From Deltaproteobacteria bacterium (GTDB lineage: Bacteria > Desulfobacterota > Dissulfuribacteria > Dissulfuribacterales > QOAL01), in NCBI GenBank assembly GCA_015494395.1, contig WGBG01000100.1:1-40442 (forward strand): a DNA stretch of 40,442 nucleotides, given 5' to 3'. Shown in pieces: positions 9,121-16,800 of the stretch. Numbering within the stretch: position 1 is the first letter of the stretch; each line of letters begins with the position of its first letter. The position numbers and the translations under genes were made by a program. The notes under the pieces are model-generated. The model searched no databases. It was not told the DNA's origin and saw only the letters and a list, made by a program, of their open reading frames with translations.

Positions 9121-9924
9121 TTAAGGATGATAGTATTTCAACGCCTCTGGCAAAAACTCCCTTATCTTCTGTATTCGTGTCTGATCCGAGGGGTGAGTGC
9201 TCAAAAGCTCCGGCGGTGACGCACCATTTTTCTGCCTCATCATGCGCTCCCAGAACGGAATGGCTGCCCTTGGATCATAACCTGCCATTGCCATGAATAT
9301 CAGGCCCAGATGGTCTGCCTCTGTCTCCTGCATCCTGCTGTATGGAAGGAGCACACCAAGGTTTGCCCCTAATCCATAAAGGTCCCTGAAGACCATATTT
9401 GCCGCAGGGCTGCTTGCGCCAAGGGCGGCGGAAATTGCTGAGCCACCCACCTGAAGGGCAAGCTGCTGGCTCATACGCTCATTGGCATGCCTTGCAATAG
9501 CATGTGCTATCTCATGCCCAAGCACTACTGCAAGCCCGGTGTCATCCTGTGCCACCGGCAGCAGGCCCTCATACACAACCACCTTTCCACCAGGCATACA
9601 CCAGGCATTCACCTCCTTGCCCTGCACCAGGTTAAACTCCCAGTGATAATCGGCAATGAGGTCAGACATGCCCCGCTGTGCAAGGTATCTTTCCACTGCA
9701 CGGGCAATTTTCCGGCCAACCCTCTTCACCATCTCCTGGCCTCTAACATCACTGCTTAACCTGTGCTTTGACAGAAATTGCCGGTACTCCTGGTATGCCA
9801 TGGCCTCAAGCTGACTCTCAGGCATGAGAACAAGCTGACTTCTCCCTGTAATGGGCACAGTGGCGCAGGCTGCAAGGAGCAGGACTGCAAGCCATATAAC
9901 AATCTGATTAAATTTATGAATCAT
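9121..9924 (-). CDS. M48-family metalloprotease, lipoprotein (BepA/LoiP-like)
   Basis: 267 residues from the ATG at 9924 (a GTG at 9927 is also possible). Residue numbers here count from that GTG. The N-terminus is a lipoprotein signal with lipobox LLLAAC, the lipidated Cys being residue 21. The zinc-protease motif HEIAH is at 138-142 and the third ligand is Glu201 in the ETEAD motif (201-205). The family acts in the periplasm or at the outer membrane in quality control of envelope proteins. The stop codon lies only 7 nt from the target duplication of the 8902-9109 element. An isolated family-1 end overlaps the start region, which has no strong ribosome-binding site. No TPR domain follows the protease domain, so it is closer to LoiP/YcaL than to full-length BepA. 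Confidence 0.88.
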   Translation of the reverse strand: MIHKFNQIVIWLAVLLLAACATVPITGRSQLVLMPESQLEAMAYQEYRQFLSKHRLSSDVRGQEMVKRVGRKIARAVERYLAQRGMSDLIADYHWEFNLVQGKEVNAWCMPGGKVVVYEGLLPVAQDDTGLAVVLGHEIAHAIARHANERMSQQLALQVGGSAISAALGASSPAANMVFRDLYGLGANLGVLLPYSRMQETEADHLGLIFMAMAGYDPRAAIPFWERMMRQKNGASPPELLSTHPSDQTRIQKIREFLPEALKYYHP

Positions 9925-9925
9925 C

Positions 9926-9960
9926 ACAGATCTTACAAAGTTTTGAAACGCTCAATTCAG
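9926..9960 (-). repeat. Isolated end of family-1 (IS1380-like) element
   Basis: CGCTCAATTCAG at 9949-9960, preceded by TTTTGAAA and ACAGATCTTACA, is the same end type as at 6641-6675. It lies directly on the start region of the M48 protease gene. No opposite end was found within the spacer. Confidence 0.5.
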
Positions 9961-10057
9961 ACTTGAACAACACTTCACACACCAAGTGGTTGATATTAAT
10001 GGTTCAGAGACTACAATCAGCCTTTGTATGGTATCATTTTCGCATTTTAGTTATGTA

Positions 10058-10285
10058 GTATCTATTCAGCGTGGTAAATGGTCTTGTTTTGGAGTGACTA
10101 TGAAGAATTTCGTAGTTTTTCTTGGCGAAGCGCAGCCACAAAAATCGCGTCTGTTTGAGCGAGGGACGAGCGAGTTTCGCGATTTTGGCGAAGCAAGCCT
10201 TAGAAAAACAAGAAATTGTTCACCGGAACGGAAAAACAAGACCATTTACCAACCTTCCTTAACATACAATACGCTGAACAGTTAC
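10058..10285 (+). mobile_element. Family-2 MITE, copy A (IS66-like ends, 8-bp target duplication)
   Basis: A 228-bp element beginning GTATCTATTCAGCG and ending CGCTGAACAGTTAC (imperfect inverted repeat). It is flanked by a perfect 8-bp duplication GTTATGTA (10050-10057 and 10286-10293). A second inner inverted repeat (TGGTCTTGTTTT near the left end, its complement near the right) and a central hairpin (AAAATCGCG / CGCGATTTT) give it a strongly foldable structure. Copy B at 34130-34354 is roughly 85-90% identical by eye and inverted. GTAA-type ends with 8-bp duplications are characteristic of the IS66 family. It fills most of the 391-nt spacer between the M48 gene and trmJ and ends 26 nt before the trmJ start, so the trmJ leader is largely element-derived. 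Confidence 0.88.
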
Positions 10286-10318
10286 GTTATGTAATCCTAA
10301 AAGCACCAAAACAACAAC

Positions 10319-11041
10319 ATGAAAAACATTTCAGTAGTACTTAACGAACCGCGCTTTCCGGAAAATATCGGGGCAGCAGCACGCAGCTGCCGGAACATGG
10401 GCATTTCATCCCTGATTGTGGTCAATCCGGAACTTCCTGACACTGAAAAAATGCTCAAGATGGCAACCCACGAAGCGGCAGATATCATCAAAAACATGAA
10501 GGTTTATACATCTCTGGAAGATGCCCTTGCCCCGTTCAACCACGTGGCCGGGACCACCGCACGTACAGGCAGGGACAGACGCCCGACGCATGCCCCCTGG
10601 GATGCAGCCCCGGAACTGAAATGCCTGGCACAGAACAACCGGGTGGCACTGCTCTTTGGCTCTGAAAGCAAGGGACTCAGCAATGATCATCTGAAATACT
10701 GCAACAGCCTCATCAGCATACCAACTGCCGATTTTGCCTCCATAAACCTTGCCCAGAGCGTAATGATTATCTGTTATGAGATATTCAAGGCACATGAACC
10801 GCCGGGCCCTGTTGAGCCAAAACTTGCCAACATCCATGAAACCGAGGCCATGTACGCCCACCTTTCAGAAATGTTCATGGCAATTGGACTGTATAATGAG
10901 GCAAATCCTGACTACTGGATGAACAAGATAAGGCGGTTTCTTGGACGATGCAATCTGAAAGCAGCAGATGTGAGGCTAGTAAGAGGTCTATGCAGGCATG
11001 TATTGAACACTGTTAAAAACCTGCAAAATCATAACACCTGA
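10319..11041 (+). CDS. trmJ: SPOUT tRNA/rRNA 2'-O-methyltransferase, TrmJ type
   Basis: 240 residues, the usual TrmJ length. The SPOUT/TrmH-fold motifs are in order: LNEPRFPENIGA (8-19), LLFGSESKGLSN (111-122) and IPTADFASINLAQSV (134-148), which together form the knotted S-adenosylmethionine site. A C-terminal helical extension (about 165-240) is typical of TrmJ, which methylates the 2'-O of nucleotide 32 in tRNAs. The gene stands alone on the plus strand between minus-strand genes. Its start lacks a recognisable Shine-Dalgarno sequence and lies just downstream of the family-2 element. Other TrmH-family methyltransferases share the motifs, so the exact RNA target is an inference. Confidence 0.85.
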   Translation: MKNISVVLNEPRFPENIGAAARSCRNMGISSLIVVNPELPDTEKMLKMATHEAADIIKNMKVYTSLEDALAPFNHVAGTTARTGRDRRPTHAPWDAAPELKCLAQNNRVALLFGSESKGLSNDHLKYCNSLISIPTADFASINLAQSVMIICYEIFKAHEPPGPVEPKLANIHETEAMYAHLSEMFMAIGLYNEANPDYWMNKIRRFLGRCNLKAADVRLVRGLCRHVLNTVKNLQNHNT

Positions 11042-11066
11042 ATCCTGTTGCAAGTTCAGGATTCAG
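11038..11066. other. Perfect 10-bp inverted repeat overlapping the trmJ stop codon
   Basis: CTGAATCCTG (11038-11047) and CAGGATTCAG (11057-11066) are exact complements around a 9-nt loop, and the trmJ TGA (11039-11041) lies in the left arm. No T-run follows on either strand, so it is not a standard intrinsic terminator. It may still stop or stabilise the 3' ends of the convergent trmJ and TPR transcripts. Confidence 0.45.
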
Positions 11067-11116
11067 GCCACAGTTCACCATGTCTGCCCTGATCCGCCAA
11101 GCTCAGATTTGTAATT

Positions 11117-11566
11117 CTATATATCGACAATCTTGTTGACCTTGGTCTCTTCCTTGCGGAGATTCAGGGCATAATTCAGATCCGCCCCGGCAGCCTCTTC
11201 CTCTCCGAGCTGCTCATACACACCTGCCCTGAGAGTGTAGGCAGGGGCATAGGTGGGATCAATTGTAATGGCACGGGACAGGCTCTCTATTGCATTGTCA
11301 TATTCCTTGTTCTGAAAGAGGATTGCCCCCTTGTGGTAGTGAAAACGTGGATTTTCAGGCTCCTTTTCAAGGGCAAGGTCAATGTTCTTGACCGCCTCTT
11401 CACCATTACCCATCCTGATATTTGCAATAGCTATTGCCTGGTACGCCTTTGCGCAACCGGGATCAAGTTCCAGCACCTTTTTGAAAAGCTCTATGCTTCC
11501 CTCATAATCATCACTTACAAACTTAAGCTGTGCATCAACAAACAGTTCCTTGACTTCTGGTTTCAT
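11117..11566 (-). CDS. Small TPR-repeat protein
   Basis: 149 residues made almost entirely of about four tetratricopeptide repeats (for example DYEGSIELFKKVLELDPGCAKAYQAIA, then GEEAVKNIDLALEKEPENPRFHYHKG, EYDNAIESLSRAITIDPTYAPAY and EEEAAGADLNYALNLRK). It has no signal peptide or membrane segment, so it is probably a cytoplasmic scaffold. The start is well supported by AAAGGAG (11574-11580) seven bases before the ATG. A shortened family-1 element lies upstream (11614-11724). TPR modules mediate protein-protein contacts; the partner cannot be guessed from neighbours. Confidence 0.8.
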   Translation of the reverse strand: MKPEVKELFVDAQLKFVSDDYEGSIELFKKVLELDPGCAKAYQAIAIANIRMGNGEEAVKNIDLALEKEPENPRFHYHKGAILFQNKEYDNAIESLSRAITIDPTYAPAYTLRAGVYEQLGEEEAAGADLNYALNLRKEETKVNKIVDI

Positions 11567-11613
11567 ATCTCAACTCCTTTGGGAAAGCAGTAGTGTCTGA
11601 ATTGAGCCTTTAA

Positions 11614-11724
11614 CCTGAATTGAGCGTTTCAAAAGTTTGAAAAGAGGAATTCCCATATAGCCGACTATTATGGAAATTCCTCTTTCTCGGATCTGCAGCA
11701 AATCCGACAATCGCTCAATCCAGG
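11614..11724 (+). mobile_element. Family-1 MITE, internally deleted copy (5-bp target duplication)
   Basis: A 111-bp element from CCTGAATTGAGCG (11614-11626) to CGCTCAATCCAGG (11712-11724), one mismatch between the ends. It is flanked by a perfect 5-bp duplication TTTAA (11609-11613 and 11725-11729). It keeps both subterminal regions of the full copies and a long hairpin (11645-11683) but lacks about 97 bp of the interior. A further CTGAATTGAGC lies just outside its left end (11598-11608), possibly a second, older end. Confidence 0.85.
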
Positions 11725-11780
11725 TTTAATCTTAATGGTTTGACCGTTCCAGTACTAATCTCAGGTACTTGCCCTGTCGC

Positions 11781-11809
11781 AAAAAAGCCGGGGCATATTA
11801 TACCCCGGC
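11781..11809 (-). terminator. Intrinsic terminator of ppaC
   Basis: On the minus strand GCCGGGG pairs perfectly with CCCCGGC (7 bp, 9-nt loop; arms at 11803-11809 and 11787-11793) and is followed by TTTTTT (11786-11781). It lies 60 nt past the ppaC stop codon in the correct orientation. Confidence 0.9.
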
Positions 11810-11868
11810 CTCATGTACTTTTCTATCCCCTTGGCTGATACAGGGGAAACTCTAGAACACCTGCTTGA

Positions 11869-12792
11869 TTATGCGCAGGCCTTCTCCAGGTTGGGAACCA
11901 TCTGTTTCTTGCGGCTCATAACGCCGTCAAGCCATACAGTCTTGCCCTCAAGTGCCTTGCCGAATGCCTTTTCAACCAGGCTGGGATCATCGGTAACTGC
12001 CATGAGGTCGGTTCCTTCCTTCATGATATCGGTAAGCATGAGGAAGATACTGTGAGCATTCTTCTCTGCCTTGATTTTCTCAAGTTCTGCATAGAGATCA
12101 TCCCTGATGGCATCAATGAGATCAAGGGAAACAAGCTCGAGCTGGCCTATGCCGATTGCCTTGCCGCTCATGTCGAAATCTTTGTAGTCACGGAATACCA
12201 GGTCGCGGACAGGAACGCCTTCAACTGCGCTCTTGGCCTTGGCCATTTCCATACCCCAGTCCATCATGTTGTCAATTCCGGCTATCTTTGCAAGTGCTTC
12301 AGCAGCTTCCTTGTCTGCATCTGTGCAGGTAGCTGACTTGAAAAGAACAGTGTCGCTGAGGATAGCTGACATCATGAGGCCTGCAACATTTGCGGGGATG
12401 TCTTTTTTGTAAACATCCTTGTACAGGGTGTAGAGAACAGTACCTGTACAGCCAACGGGCATGGTGCAGAAGAAAATGGGATTGGGAGTGGTGATATCAC
12501 CGATCTTGTGGTGGTCAACAACTGCAAGAAGCTCACCCTTGTCCCAGTTATCAGGGGCCTGCTTGATGTCGCTGTGGTCAACCAGCATATACTGCTGATC
12601 AGTTACATCTGTGCGGATCTCAGGGGCATCAAAACCGAACTTCTTGAGAACAACCTCAGTCTCAGGATTGAGCTCACCCTGCATGCAGGGAACTGCATCT
12701 ACACCAAGCATCTTCTGAAGCTCAGCAAAGGCAATTGCGGCAGTAACAGAATCTGTATCAGGGCTTTTGTGTCCAAGTACGTAAACAGCCAT
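11869..12792 (-). CDS. ppaC: Manganese-dependent inorganic pyrophosphatase (DHH family II)
   Basis: 307 residues, the family II PPase length. Metal ligands are recognisable: His8, Asp12 and Asp14 in LGHKSPDTDS, Asp72 in LVDHSD, and the DHH motif at 93-95. The C-terminal DHHA2 signature SRKKQ is at 293-297. It hydrolyses pyrophosphate in the cytoplasm and so pulls biosynthesis; in sulfate reducers it also drives sulfate activation by ATP sulfurylase. The start at 12792 is marked by AAGGAGGA (12801-12808), one of the strongest ribosome-binding sites in the window, consistent with high expression. It has its own terminator and appears to be monocistronic. There are no regulatory CBS domains, so it is the short form. 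Confidence 0.96.
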   Translation of the reverse strand: MAVYVLGHKSPDTDSVTAAIAFAELQKMLGVDAVPCMQGELNPETEVVLKKFGFDAPEIRTDVTDQQYMLVDHSDIKQAPDNWDKGELLAVVDHHKIGDITTPNPIFFCTMPVGCTGTVLYTLYKDVYKKDIPANVAGLMMSAILSDTVLFKSATCTDADKEAAEALAKIAGIDNMMDWGMEMAKAKSAVEGVPVRDLVFRDYKDFDMSGKAIGIGQLELVSLDLIDAIRDDLYAELEKIKAEKNAHSIFLMLTDIMKEGTDLMAVTDDPSLVEKAFGKALEGKTVWLDGVMSRKKQMVPNLEKACA

Positions 12793-13217
12793 TTAATAAA
12801 TCCTCCTTCTTGGTTAAAAATTGACGCTTGAACTCCCCGGTTCCGTAACAGCGCATCATGCCTGAGATGCACAAGGCCAATAGACGCATGAGGGGAGATT
12901 CAGTTATTAATGTGCATGAAAAATCAAAAACGGGTGTCTCCAAAACGGGCACACCATACACTTTCCGCACAATGTACTATCACAACAACCGCCTCTTGCC
13001 AACCCTTTTAGTTGAGTATTTAACCATATTCTTACATTTGCAAGGCAGGAGTCAGTCCTCAATGGGCGGAGATGCATTTCCACATACCAATGGCACTGTG
13101 ATGGAGATAAGGCAGTAAGGTTTTATCCTGACAACGGACCCGCACGGTAAACCCAAAATTTTATGAATGAAAATTCAGTCGTAAAGTTAAAAAAAGGGGG
13201 AGAGGGTGAGGGAGGAA
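12793..13217. other. 425-nt spacer between ppaC and fapA
   Basis: This holds the ppaC leader and ribosome-binding site (12801-12808) and must hold the ppaC promoter, but no convincing -35/-10 pair was found. The best minus-strand candidate is a TTGGCA near 13005-13010 with a poor -10. No terminator was recognised behind fapA. Short open frames here lack coding signals. No mobile-element ends are visible. Confidence 0.4.
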
Positions 13218-14624
13218 TCAAAGAGTTGTTAAAACAATCTGGCCTTTTCGGAAACGGAACTTAACAGACTCCACCATTTTTTTCAGGGTTAGCGCAGCAT
13301 TCGCAATTCTGATAGTGACACTGGGGTATGCTACATCTAACACTTTAACAGTGGATGAAAGCTGCATGCCAATCTGGGCTTCAAGTGCCTCTATTTCCTG
13401 CTTACGTTCTGCAGTGGCGTTGTCTATCTTGGCGATCCCCTCCTCTATTTCACCCTTTAATTTTACGAGTTTTTCGGAAAGTCCCCCACGTTTTTCAGCA
13501 AGTATTTTCATTTTTTTTAATGCCTTTGCAAGCTCATGCCGTTTTCGCGCGTAATCTTCCAAATCTGCTACAAGATTGTCATGCGTGTCCTTTATGTGAG
13601 GATTAAAACCTGCATGGATCATGATAGGGACATAGGCCGGGGTCCCCACCACCTTGCCCACAAAGGATCCCCCGATAAGTATCCTGCCACCAGCCACCAA
13701 ACCCTTTCCTTCAGTAACTTCCACATCCCCTCCTGCCTTAATAGTGGCATCAAGTACATAATCATCCACAAACAGATTCCTGCCCGCGCTTATTTCAGCA
13801 TACTCTATAGCCCCACATTGAATGTTGGCGCCCGCCCTGACAACGGTCTTTTTTGATCTTATCAAGCCATTGACTGTCAGATTGCCTCCTACATCTATTA
13901 AAGTCTCATCCTCTATATTACCTTCGACTACAAGATCACCCTTTACTATGACCCGGAATCCTGAATTGACCGATCCCTTCACTTTAAGCAGCTTCCCGCA
14001 AAAACTTACATGGCCTGTTGACATGTCCACAGGGCCCTCAAGCTCCCACTCCTCAAGGACGGAAATTACCTCGTCATTCTGGCTAAGCCTGCCATTAACC
14101 GTGGCAATAAGGTACTGCCCGTCACCTATTATCTCCACGCCAGTTCCAGGCCGAAATGATACCCATTTGCCGGGTAGTGCAGGAATTTCGCGTCCCAGCA
14201 GATCACGTCCTGTTTGCCCCTTCCCCGGTGGAATCCGCCGAGCGATCTTTTCTCCCCTTCTCACATTTATAATCAGATTTCTCTGCTTGGGATCAACCAG
14301 GACATTATTATCATCTTCCAGGCCAGAAGAGGACAAGTCGCGCTTACCAGTCCCTCTGGCAATAATCTCTATCCTGCCGTCCTCACCCTGAACAGGAGCT
14401 ATGCCTTTGGCCACAATCCAGCCCTTATCGGTCTTCTCAGGAACTGAAAGGAGTTTCAGATGGATACCCTGTGTCTCCAATATGGCAGAAAGCTCACTCA
14501 CTGATGGGAACCTGAAATCCTCGGCCAAGGGAATAACCCGAGCACTCATAAAGTCCTCGGCCATTTCAAACCTGGCCTTGCCTTCACATATTTCGATTCC
14601 CTTTACCAGTTGTGCAGTATCCAT
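13218..14624 (-). CDS. fapA: FapA family (DUF342) protein
   Basis: 468 residues with the FapA/DUF342 layout: an alpha/beta N-terminal part (1-190), a right-handed beta-helix of short glycine-rich turns (about 190-340, such as GNLTVNGLIRSKKTVVRAG and AGRNLFVDDYVLDATIKAGGDVEV), then a coiled coil (about 350-430, rich in Glu/Lys) and a short beta tail. The family is conserved among polymer-forming cytoskeleton-like proteins and has been called flagellar assembly protein A because of its Vibrio member; its mechanism is not settled. The hook cluster lies 8 kb away on the other strand, so a flagellar link here is only suggestive. The ribosome-binding site is weak (AAGGGA, far upstream). A family-1 end lies in the leader. 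Confidence 0.82.
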   Translation of the reverse strand: MDTAQLVKGIEICEGKARFEMAEDFMSARVIPLAEDFRFPSVSELSAILETQGIHLKLLSVPEKTDKGWIVAKGIAPVQGEDGRIEIIARGTGKRDLSSSGLEDDNNVLVDPKQRNLIINVRRGEKIARRIPPGKGQTGRDLLGREIPALPGKWVSFRPGTGVEIIGDGQYLIATVNGRLSQNDEVISVLEEWELEGPVDMSTGHVSFCGKLLKVKGSVNSGFRVIVKGDLVVEGNIEDETLIDVGGNLTVNGLIRSKKTVVRAGANIQCGAIEYAEISAGRNLFVDDYVLDATIKAGGDVEVTEGKGLVAGGRILIGGSFVGKVVGTPAYVPIMIHAGFNPHIKDTHDNLVADLEDYARKRHELAKALKKMKILAEKRGGLSEKLVKLKGEIEEGIAKIDNATAERKQEIEALEAQIGMQLSSTVKVLDVAYPSVTIRIANAALTLKKMVESVKFRFRKGQIVLTTL

Positions 14625-14666
14625 TTTCTACAATTTATCCCTTTCCAAATGAACAGGATCCCCTGA

Positions 14667-14720
14667 CCTAGAGTTGAGCGTTTTTAATGGTGGAAAATTA
14701 TTTTTTCAGTTAAATCAAAA
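14667..14720 (+). repeat. Truncated left end of a family-1 element
   Basis: CCTAGAGTTGAGCG (14667-14680) is the family-1 end with one inserted base. The following 40 nt (TGGAAAA, a T-run, TTAAAT) track the left interior of the full copy at 8902 before similarity stops. There is no right end within the spacer, so it is a decayed or truncated copy. Confidence 0.5.
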
Positions 14721-14766
14721 AAGTGAGCAGATGTTGCTGTGTCCCGAAAGACATAATGAAACTTGC

Positions 14767-14783
14767 ATGGCATTTAATGCCAT
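14767..14783. promoter_or_regulatory. Perfect 17-nt palindrome upstream of fsa (possible operator)
   Basis: ATGGCATT, a central T, and AATGCCAT are exact mirror complements. A TATTAT (14783-14788) that could be a -10 box abuts it, so a repressor bound here would block that promoter. Two other inverted repeats follow in the leader: TCCCGA/TCGGGA at 14806-14820 and CTTTTTT/AAAAAAG at 14852-14868. The binding protein is unknown. Confidence 0.45.
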
Positions 14784-14901
14784 ATTATACAGTTTCTGAT
14801 CCCGTTCCCGAAAATCGGGAGCTTTCTACTATTTTGTTCGGCACAACAGGGCTTTTTTATTAAAAAAGTTTCCATTCAGTATAGATTAACGAGGTATTAA
14901 C

Positions 14902-15549
14902 ATGAAATTCTTTATTGACACTGCAAATCTTGACGAAATATCAAAGGCTGCGGAATACGGACTTGTTGACGGTGTTACAACCAACCCTTCACTCATCGCA
15001 AAGGAAAACTGCAAGTTTGAAGAACGTATAAAGGAAATCTGCGACCTGATTCCAGGGCCTGTCAGTGCAGAGGTTGTAAGCACTGATGCCGAAGGTATGG
15101 TCGCCGAGGCAGAAAAGCTGGCTGCCATTGCTGATAACGTGGTCATCAAGATCCCCATGATTACCGAAGGGCTAAAGGCCACCAGAACACTTGCCAACAA
15201 GGGCATTAAAACAAATGTAACCCTTGTTTTCTCAGCTCTTCAGGCACTGCTTGCAGCCAAGGCAGGGGCAACCTATGTAAGCCCGTTTGTTGGCCGCCTG
15301 GATGACCTGTCACAGGACGGCATGGAACTAATCGCAGACATCGTCCAGATATATGAGAACTATGGTTATGACACTGAAATTATAGTTGCAAGCATAAGGC
15401 ATCCAGTCCACGTCCTAATGAGTGCCAAGATGGGGGCAGATATTGCCACAATACCGTTCAAGGTCATTTCCCAGCTTGCGCATCACCCCATGACCGACAT
15501 AGGGCTTGAAAAATTTTTATCAGCATGGGGGAATGTGCCGAAAAGCTGA
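14902..15549 (+). CDS. fsa: Transaldolase-like fructose-6-phosphate aldolase (TalC/FSA family)
   Basis: 215 residues, the short form of the class I transaldolase family. [10 protein letters not shown] (4-13), [13 protein letters not shown] (23-35) and the Schiff-base Lys83 in VVIKIPM are present. Bacterial members of this size are mostly true transaldolases (TalC), some being fructose-6-phosphate aldolases; sequence reading alone does not separate them. The enzyme would link sedoheptulose-7-phosphate/erythrose-4-phosphate and fructose-6-phosphate/glyceraldehyde-3-phosphate in the non-oxidative pentose phosphate pathway. The ATG has GAGGT upstream. It leads a three-gene run (3-nt and 20-nt gaps) and is preceded by a palindrome-rich leader. 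Confidence 0.93.
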   Translation: MKFFIDTANLDEISKAAEYGLVDGVTTNPSLIAKENCKFEERIKEICDLIPGPVSAEVVSTDAEGMVAEAEKLAAIADNVVIKIPMITEGLKATRTLANKGIKTNVTLVFSALQALLAAKAGATYVSPFVGRLDDLSQDGMELIADIVQIYENYGYDTEIIVASIRHPVHVLMSAKMGADIATIPFKVISQLAHHPMTDIGLEKFLSAWGNVPKS

Positions 15550-15552
15550 TTG

Positions 15553-16227
15553 ATGGACAGAAATAATCAGCACGCCACATTATTTAAAATCCATATATTC
15601 GCAGCCCTTCTGCTGTGCATGCTCTGCTGCAATGTCAAGGCAGGTGATATTTACTCCTACACAGACCAGAATGGGGTAATGCACTTTACCAACGTACCGG
15701 CAGACAGCCGTTTTGCCGCCCTGTCACTTGATTCCCGGAACCAGATAAATCAGGTGCAGGGGGTAAAACGGCAGAAAATAAATAAAGAGCGGCATGAAAA
15801 TAAAAGGTCATCAGCCCTTTCATCTCCTGACCTGGCAGAGATTGTTGCACATACAGCCCACAATCACGGCATTGACCCTGAACTTATCAAGGCCATTATT
15901 GAGGTGGAATCCGGGGGAAGACCTCATGCCCGCTCCCCCAAGGGTGCTGTTGGTCTCATGCAGCTGATGCCTGGAACTGCTGCCAAAATGGGGGTCAGGG
16001 ACCGCACAGACAGCATCGAAAATATCCGGGGCGGAACAGGCTATTTCAAAACTCTGCTTGAAAAATTCAATGGTGACATTGTTCTTGCCCTGGCTGCATA
16101 CAATGCAGGCCCTGATACTGTTGAAAAGTATGACGGCATTCCCCCATACCTTGAGACAGTCCGGTATGTGAGAAAAGTGCTTGAAGCCTGGAACAGAAAC
16201 AGAAAAGAAAAACACAGAACCAACTGA
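15553..16227 (+). CDS. Lytic transglycosylase (SLT, family 1) with N-terminal DUF4124-like domain
   Basis: 224 residues from the ATG at 15553 (a TTG directly before it is also possible). A signal peptide (about 12-30, ending NVKA) is followed by a DUF4124-like segment (DIYSYTDQNGVMHFTNVP, about 32-50). A charged linker leads to the soluble lytic transglycosylase domain (about 92-205). Catalytic Glu119 is in IIEVESGG, followed by SPKGAVGLMQLMPGTA and the AYNAGP motif (about 182-187). It cleaves peptidoglycan in the periplasm. It starts 3 nt after the fsa stop and is 20 nt from the next gene, an operon with no obvious functional theme. Confidence 0.93.
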   Translation: MDRNNQHATLFKIHIFAALLLCMLCCNVKAGDIYSYTDQNGVMHFTNVPADSRFAALSLDSRNQINQVQGVKRQKINKERHENKRSSALSSPDLAEIVAHTAHNHGIDPELIKAIIEVESGGRPHARSPKGAVGLMQLMPGTAAKMGVRDRTDSIENIRGGTGYFKTLLEKFNGDIVLALAAYNAGPDTVEKYDGIPPYLETVRYVRKVLEAWNRNRKEKHRTN

Positions 16228-16247
16228 GTTGAACAGAGGCTTTCTAA

Positions 16248-16598
16248 ATGGAAATTTCATCCTACCGCTTTGGCAGTATTGTCATTGACGGCAAAACATA
16301 TACAAAAGACCTCAAGATTATAAAGAACCGTATAATTGAAAACTGGTGGCGCAAGGACGGTCATGTCTGCACGCTTGATGACATAAGCGACATCATCGAT
16401 GCCTCACCCCACACACTTATTTTGGGGACCGGGGCGTCCGGCCTTATGAAACCTGCACCTGGTCTATCTGAAAAATTGGGGGAGTATGGAATACGTCTTG
16501 AGAGCATTCCTACTGAACTTGCCGTAATGAGATATAATGAGCTTTGCAACATGGTTGGAAGTGACCAGGTGGCATTTGCAGCTCATCTTACCTGCTGA
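16248..16598 (+). CDS. Mth938-domain (NDUFAF3/DUF498-like) protein
   Basis: 116-residue protein matching the Mth938 family in length and pattern: YRFGSIVIDGKTYTKDLKI near the start, ENWWRKDGH (about 31-39), LILGTGASGLMKPAPG (about 58-73) and a C-terminal TELAVMRYNEL segment. The mitochondrial relative NDUFAF3 helps assemble complex I; bacterial members have no settled function. It is the last gene of the fsa run and starts 20 nt after the transglycosylase stop. The 202-nt spacer that follows shows no clear terminator. Confidence 0.82.
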   Translation: MEISSYRFGSIVIDGKTYTKDLKIIKNRIIENWWRKDGHVCTLDDISDIIDASPHTLILGTGASGLMKPAPGLSEKLGEYGIRLESIPTELAVMRYNELCNMVGSDQVAFAAHLTC

Positions 16599-16670
16599 AG
16601 GCCTGCCGGTTTCACCTTTGCTCTGAAATTACCCAATTCAATTCAAAGTCATACAAAAGGGGGTTAATCT

Positions 16671-16703
16671 GGTAATTGCGTATCTCAGTTGTGAAGATAG
16701 GCT
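16671..16703 (+). repeat. 33-nt sequence resembling 22471-22503
   Basis: The ungapped match is 25 of 33 positions, including AATTGCGT, CAGT and TAGGCT. Both copies lie in spacers in the same orientation, flanking the divergent gene pair 16801-22447. The match is weak enough that chance cannot be excluded. A small hairpin (TCTGA/TCAGA, 16747-16760) lies between it and the 3' end of the large membrane gene. Confidence 0.25.
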
Positions 16704-16800
16704 GAGTTTATCCCGCCTTTATCACATAATCCAGGTACGGGTATGCTCTGACTTATCAGACAATGCAAACTCTCGAATATATCATCACATCAGAATTTAC

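Noticed and set aside
9986-10294. Open frame of 102 codons across family-2 copy A
   Set aside because: Copy B carries single-base shifts that change the frame in the middle, so the protein is not conserved. The region is a structured mobile element.
13098-13135. Possible third copy of the 16671/22471 repeat
   Set aside because: Needs several gaps to align; similarity is no better than chance.
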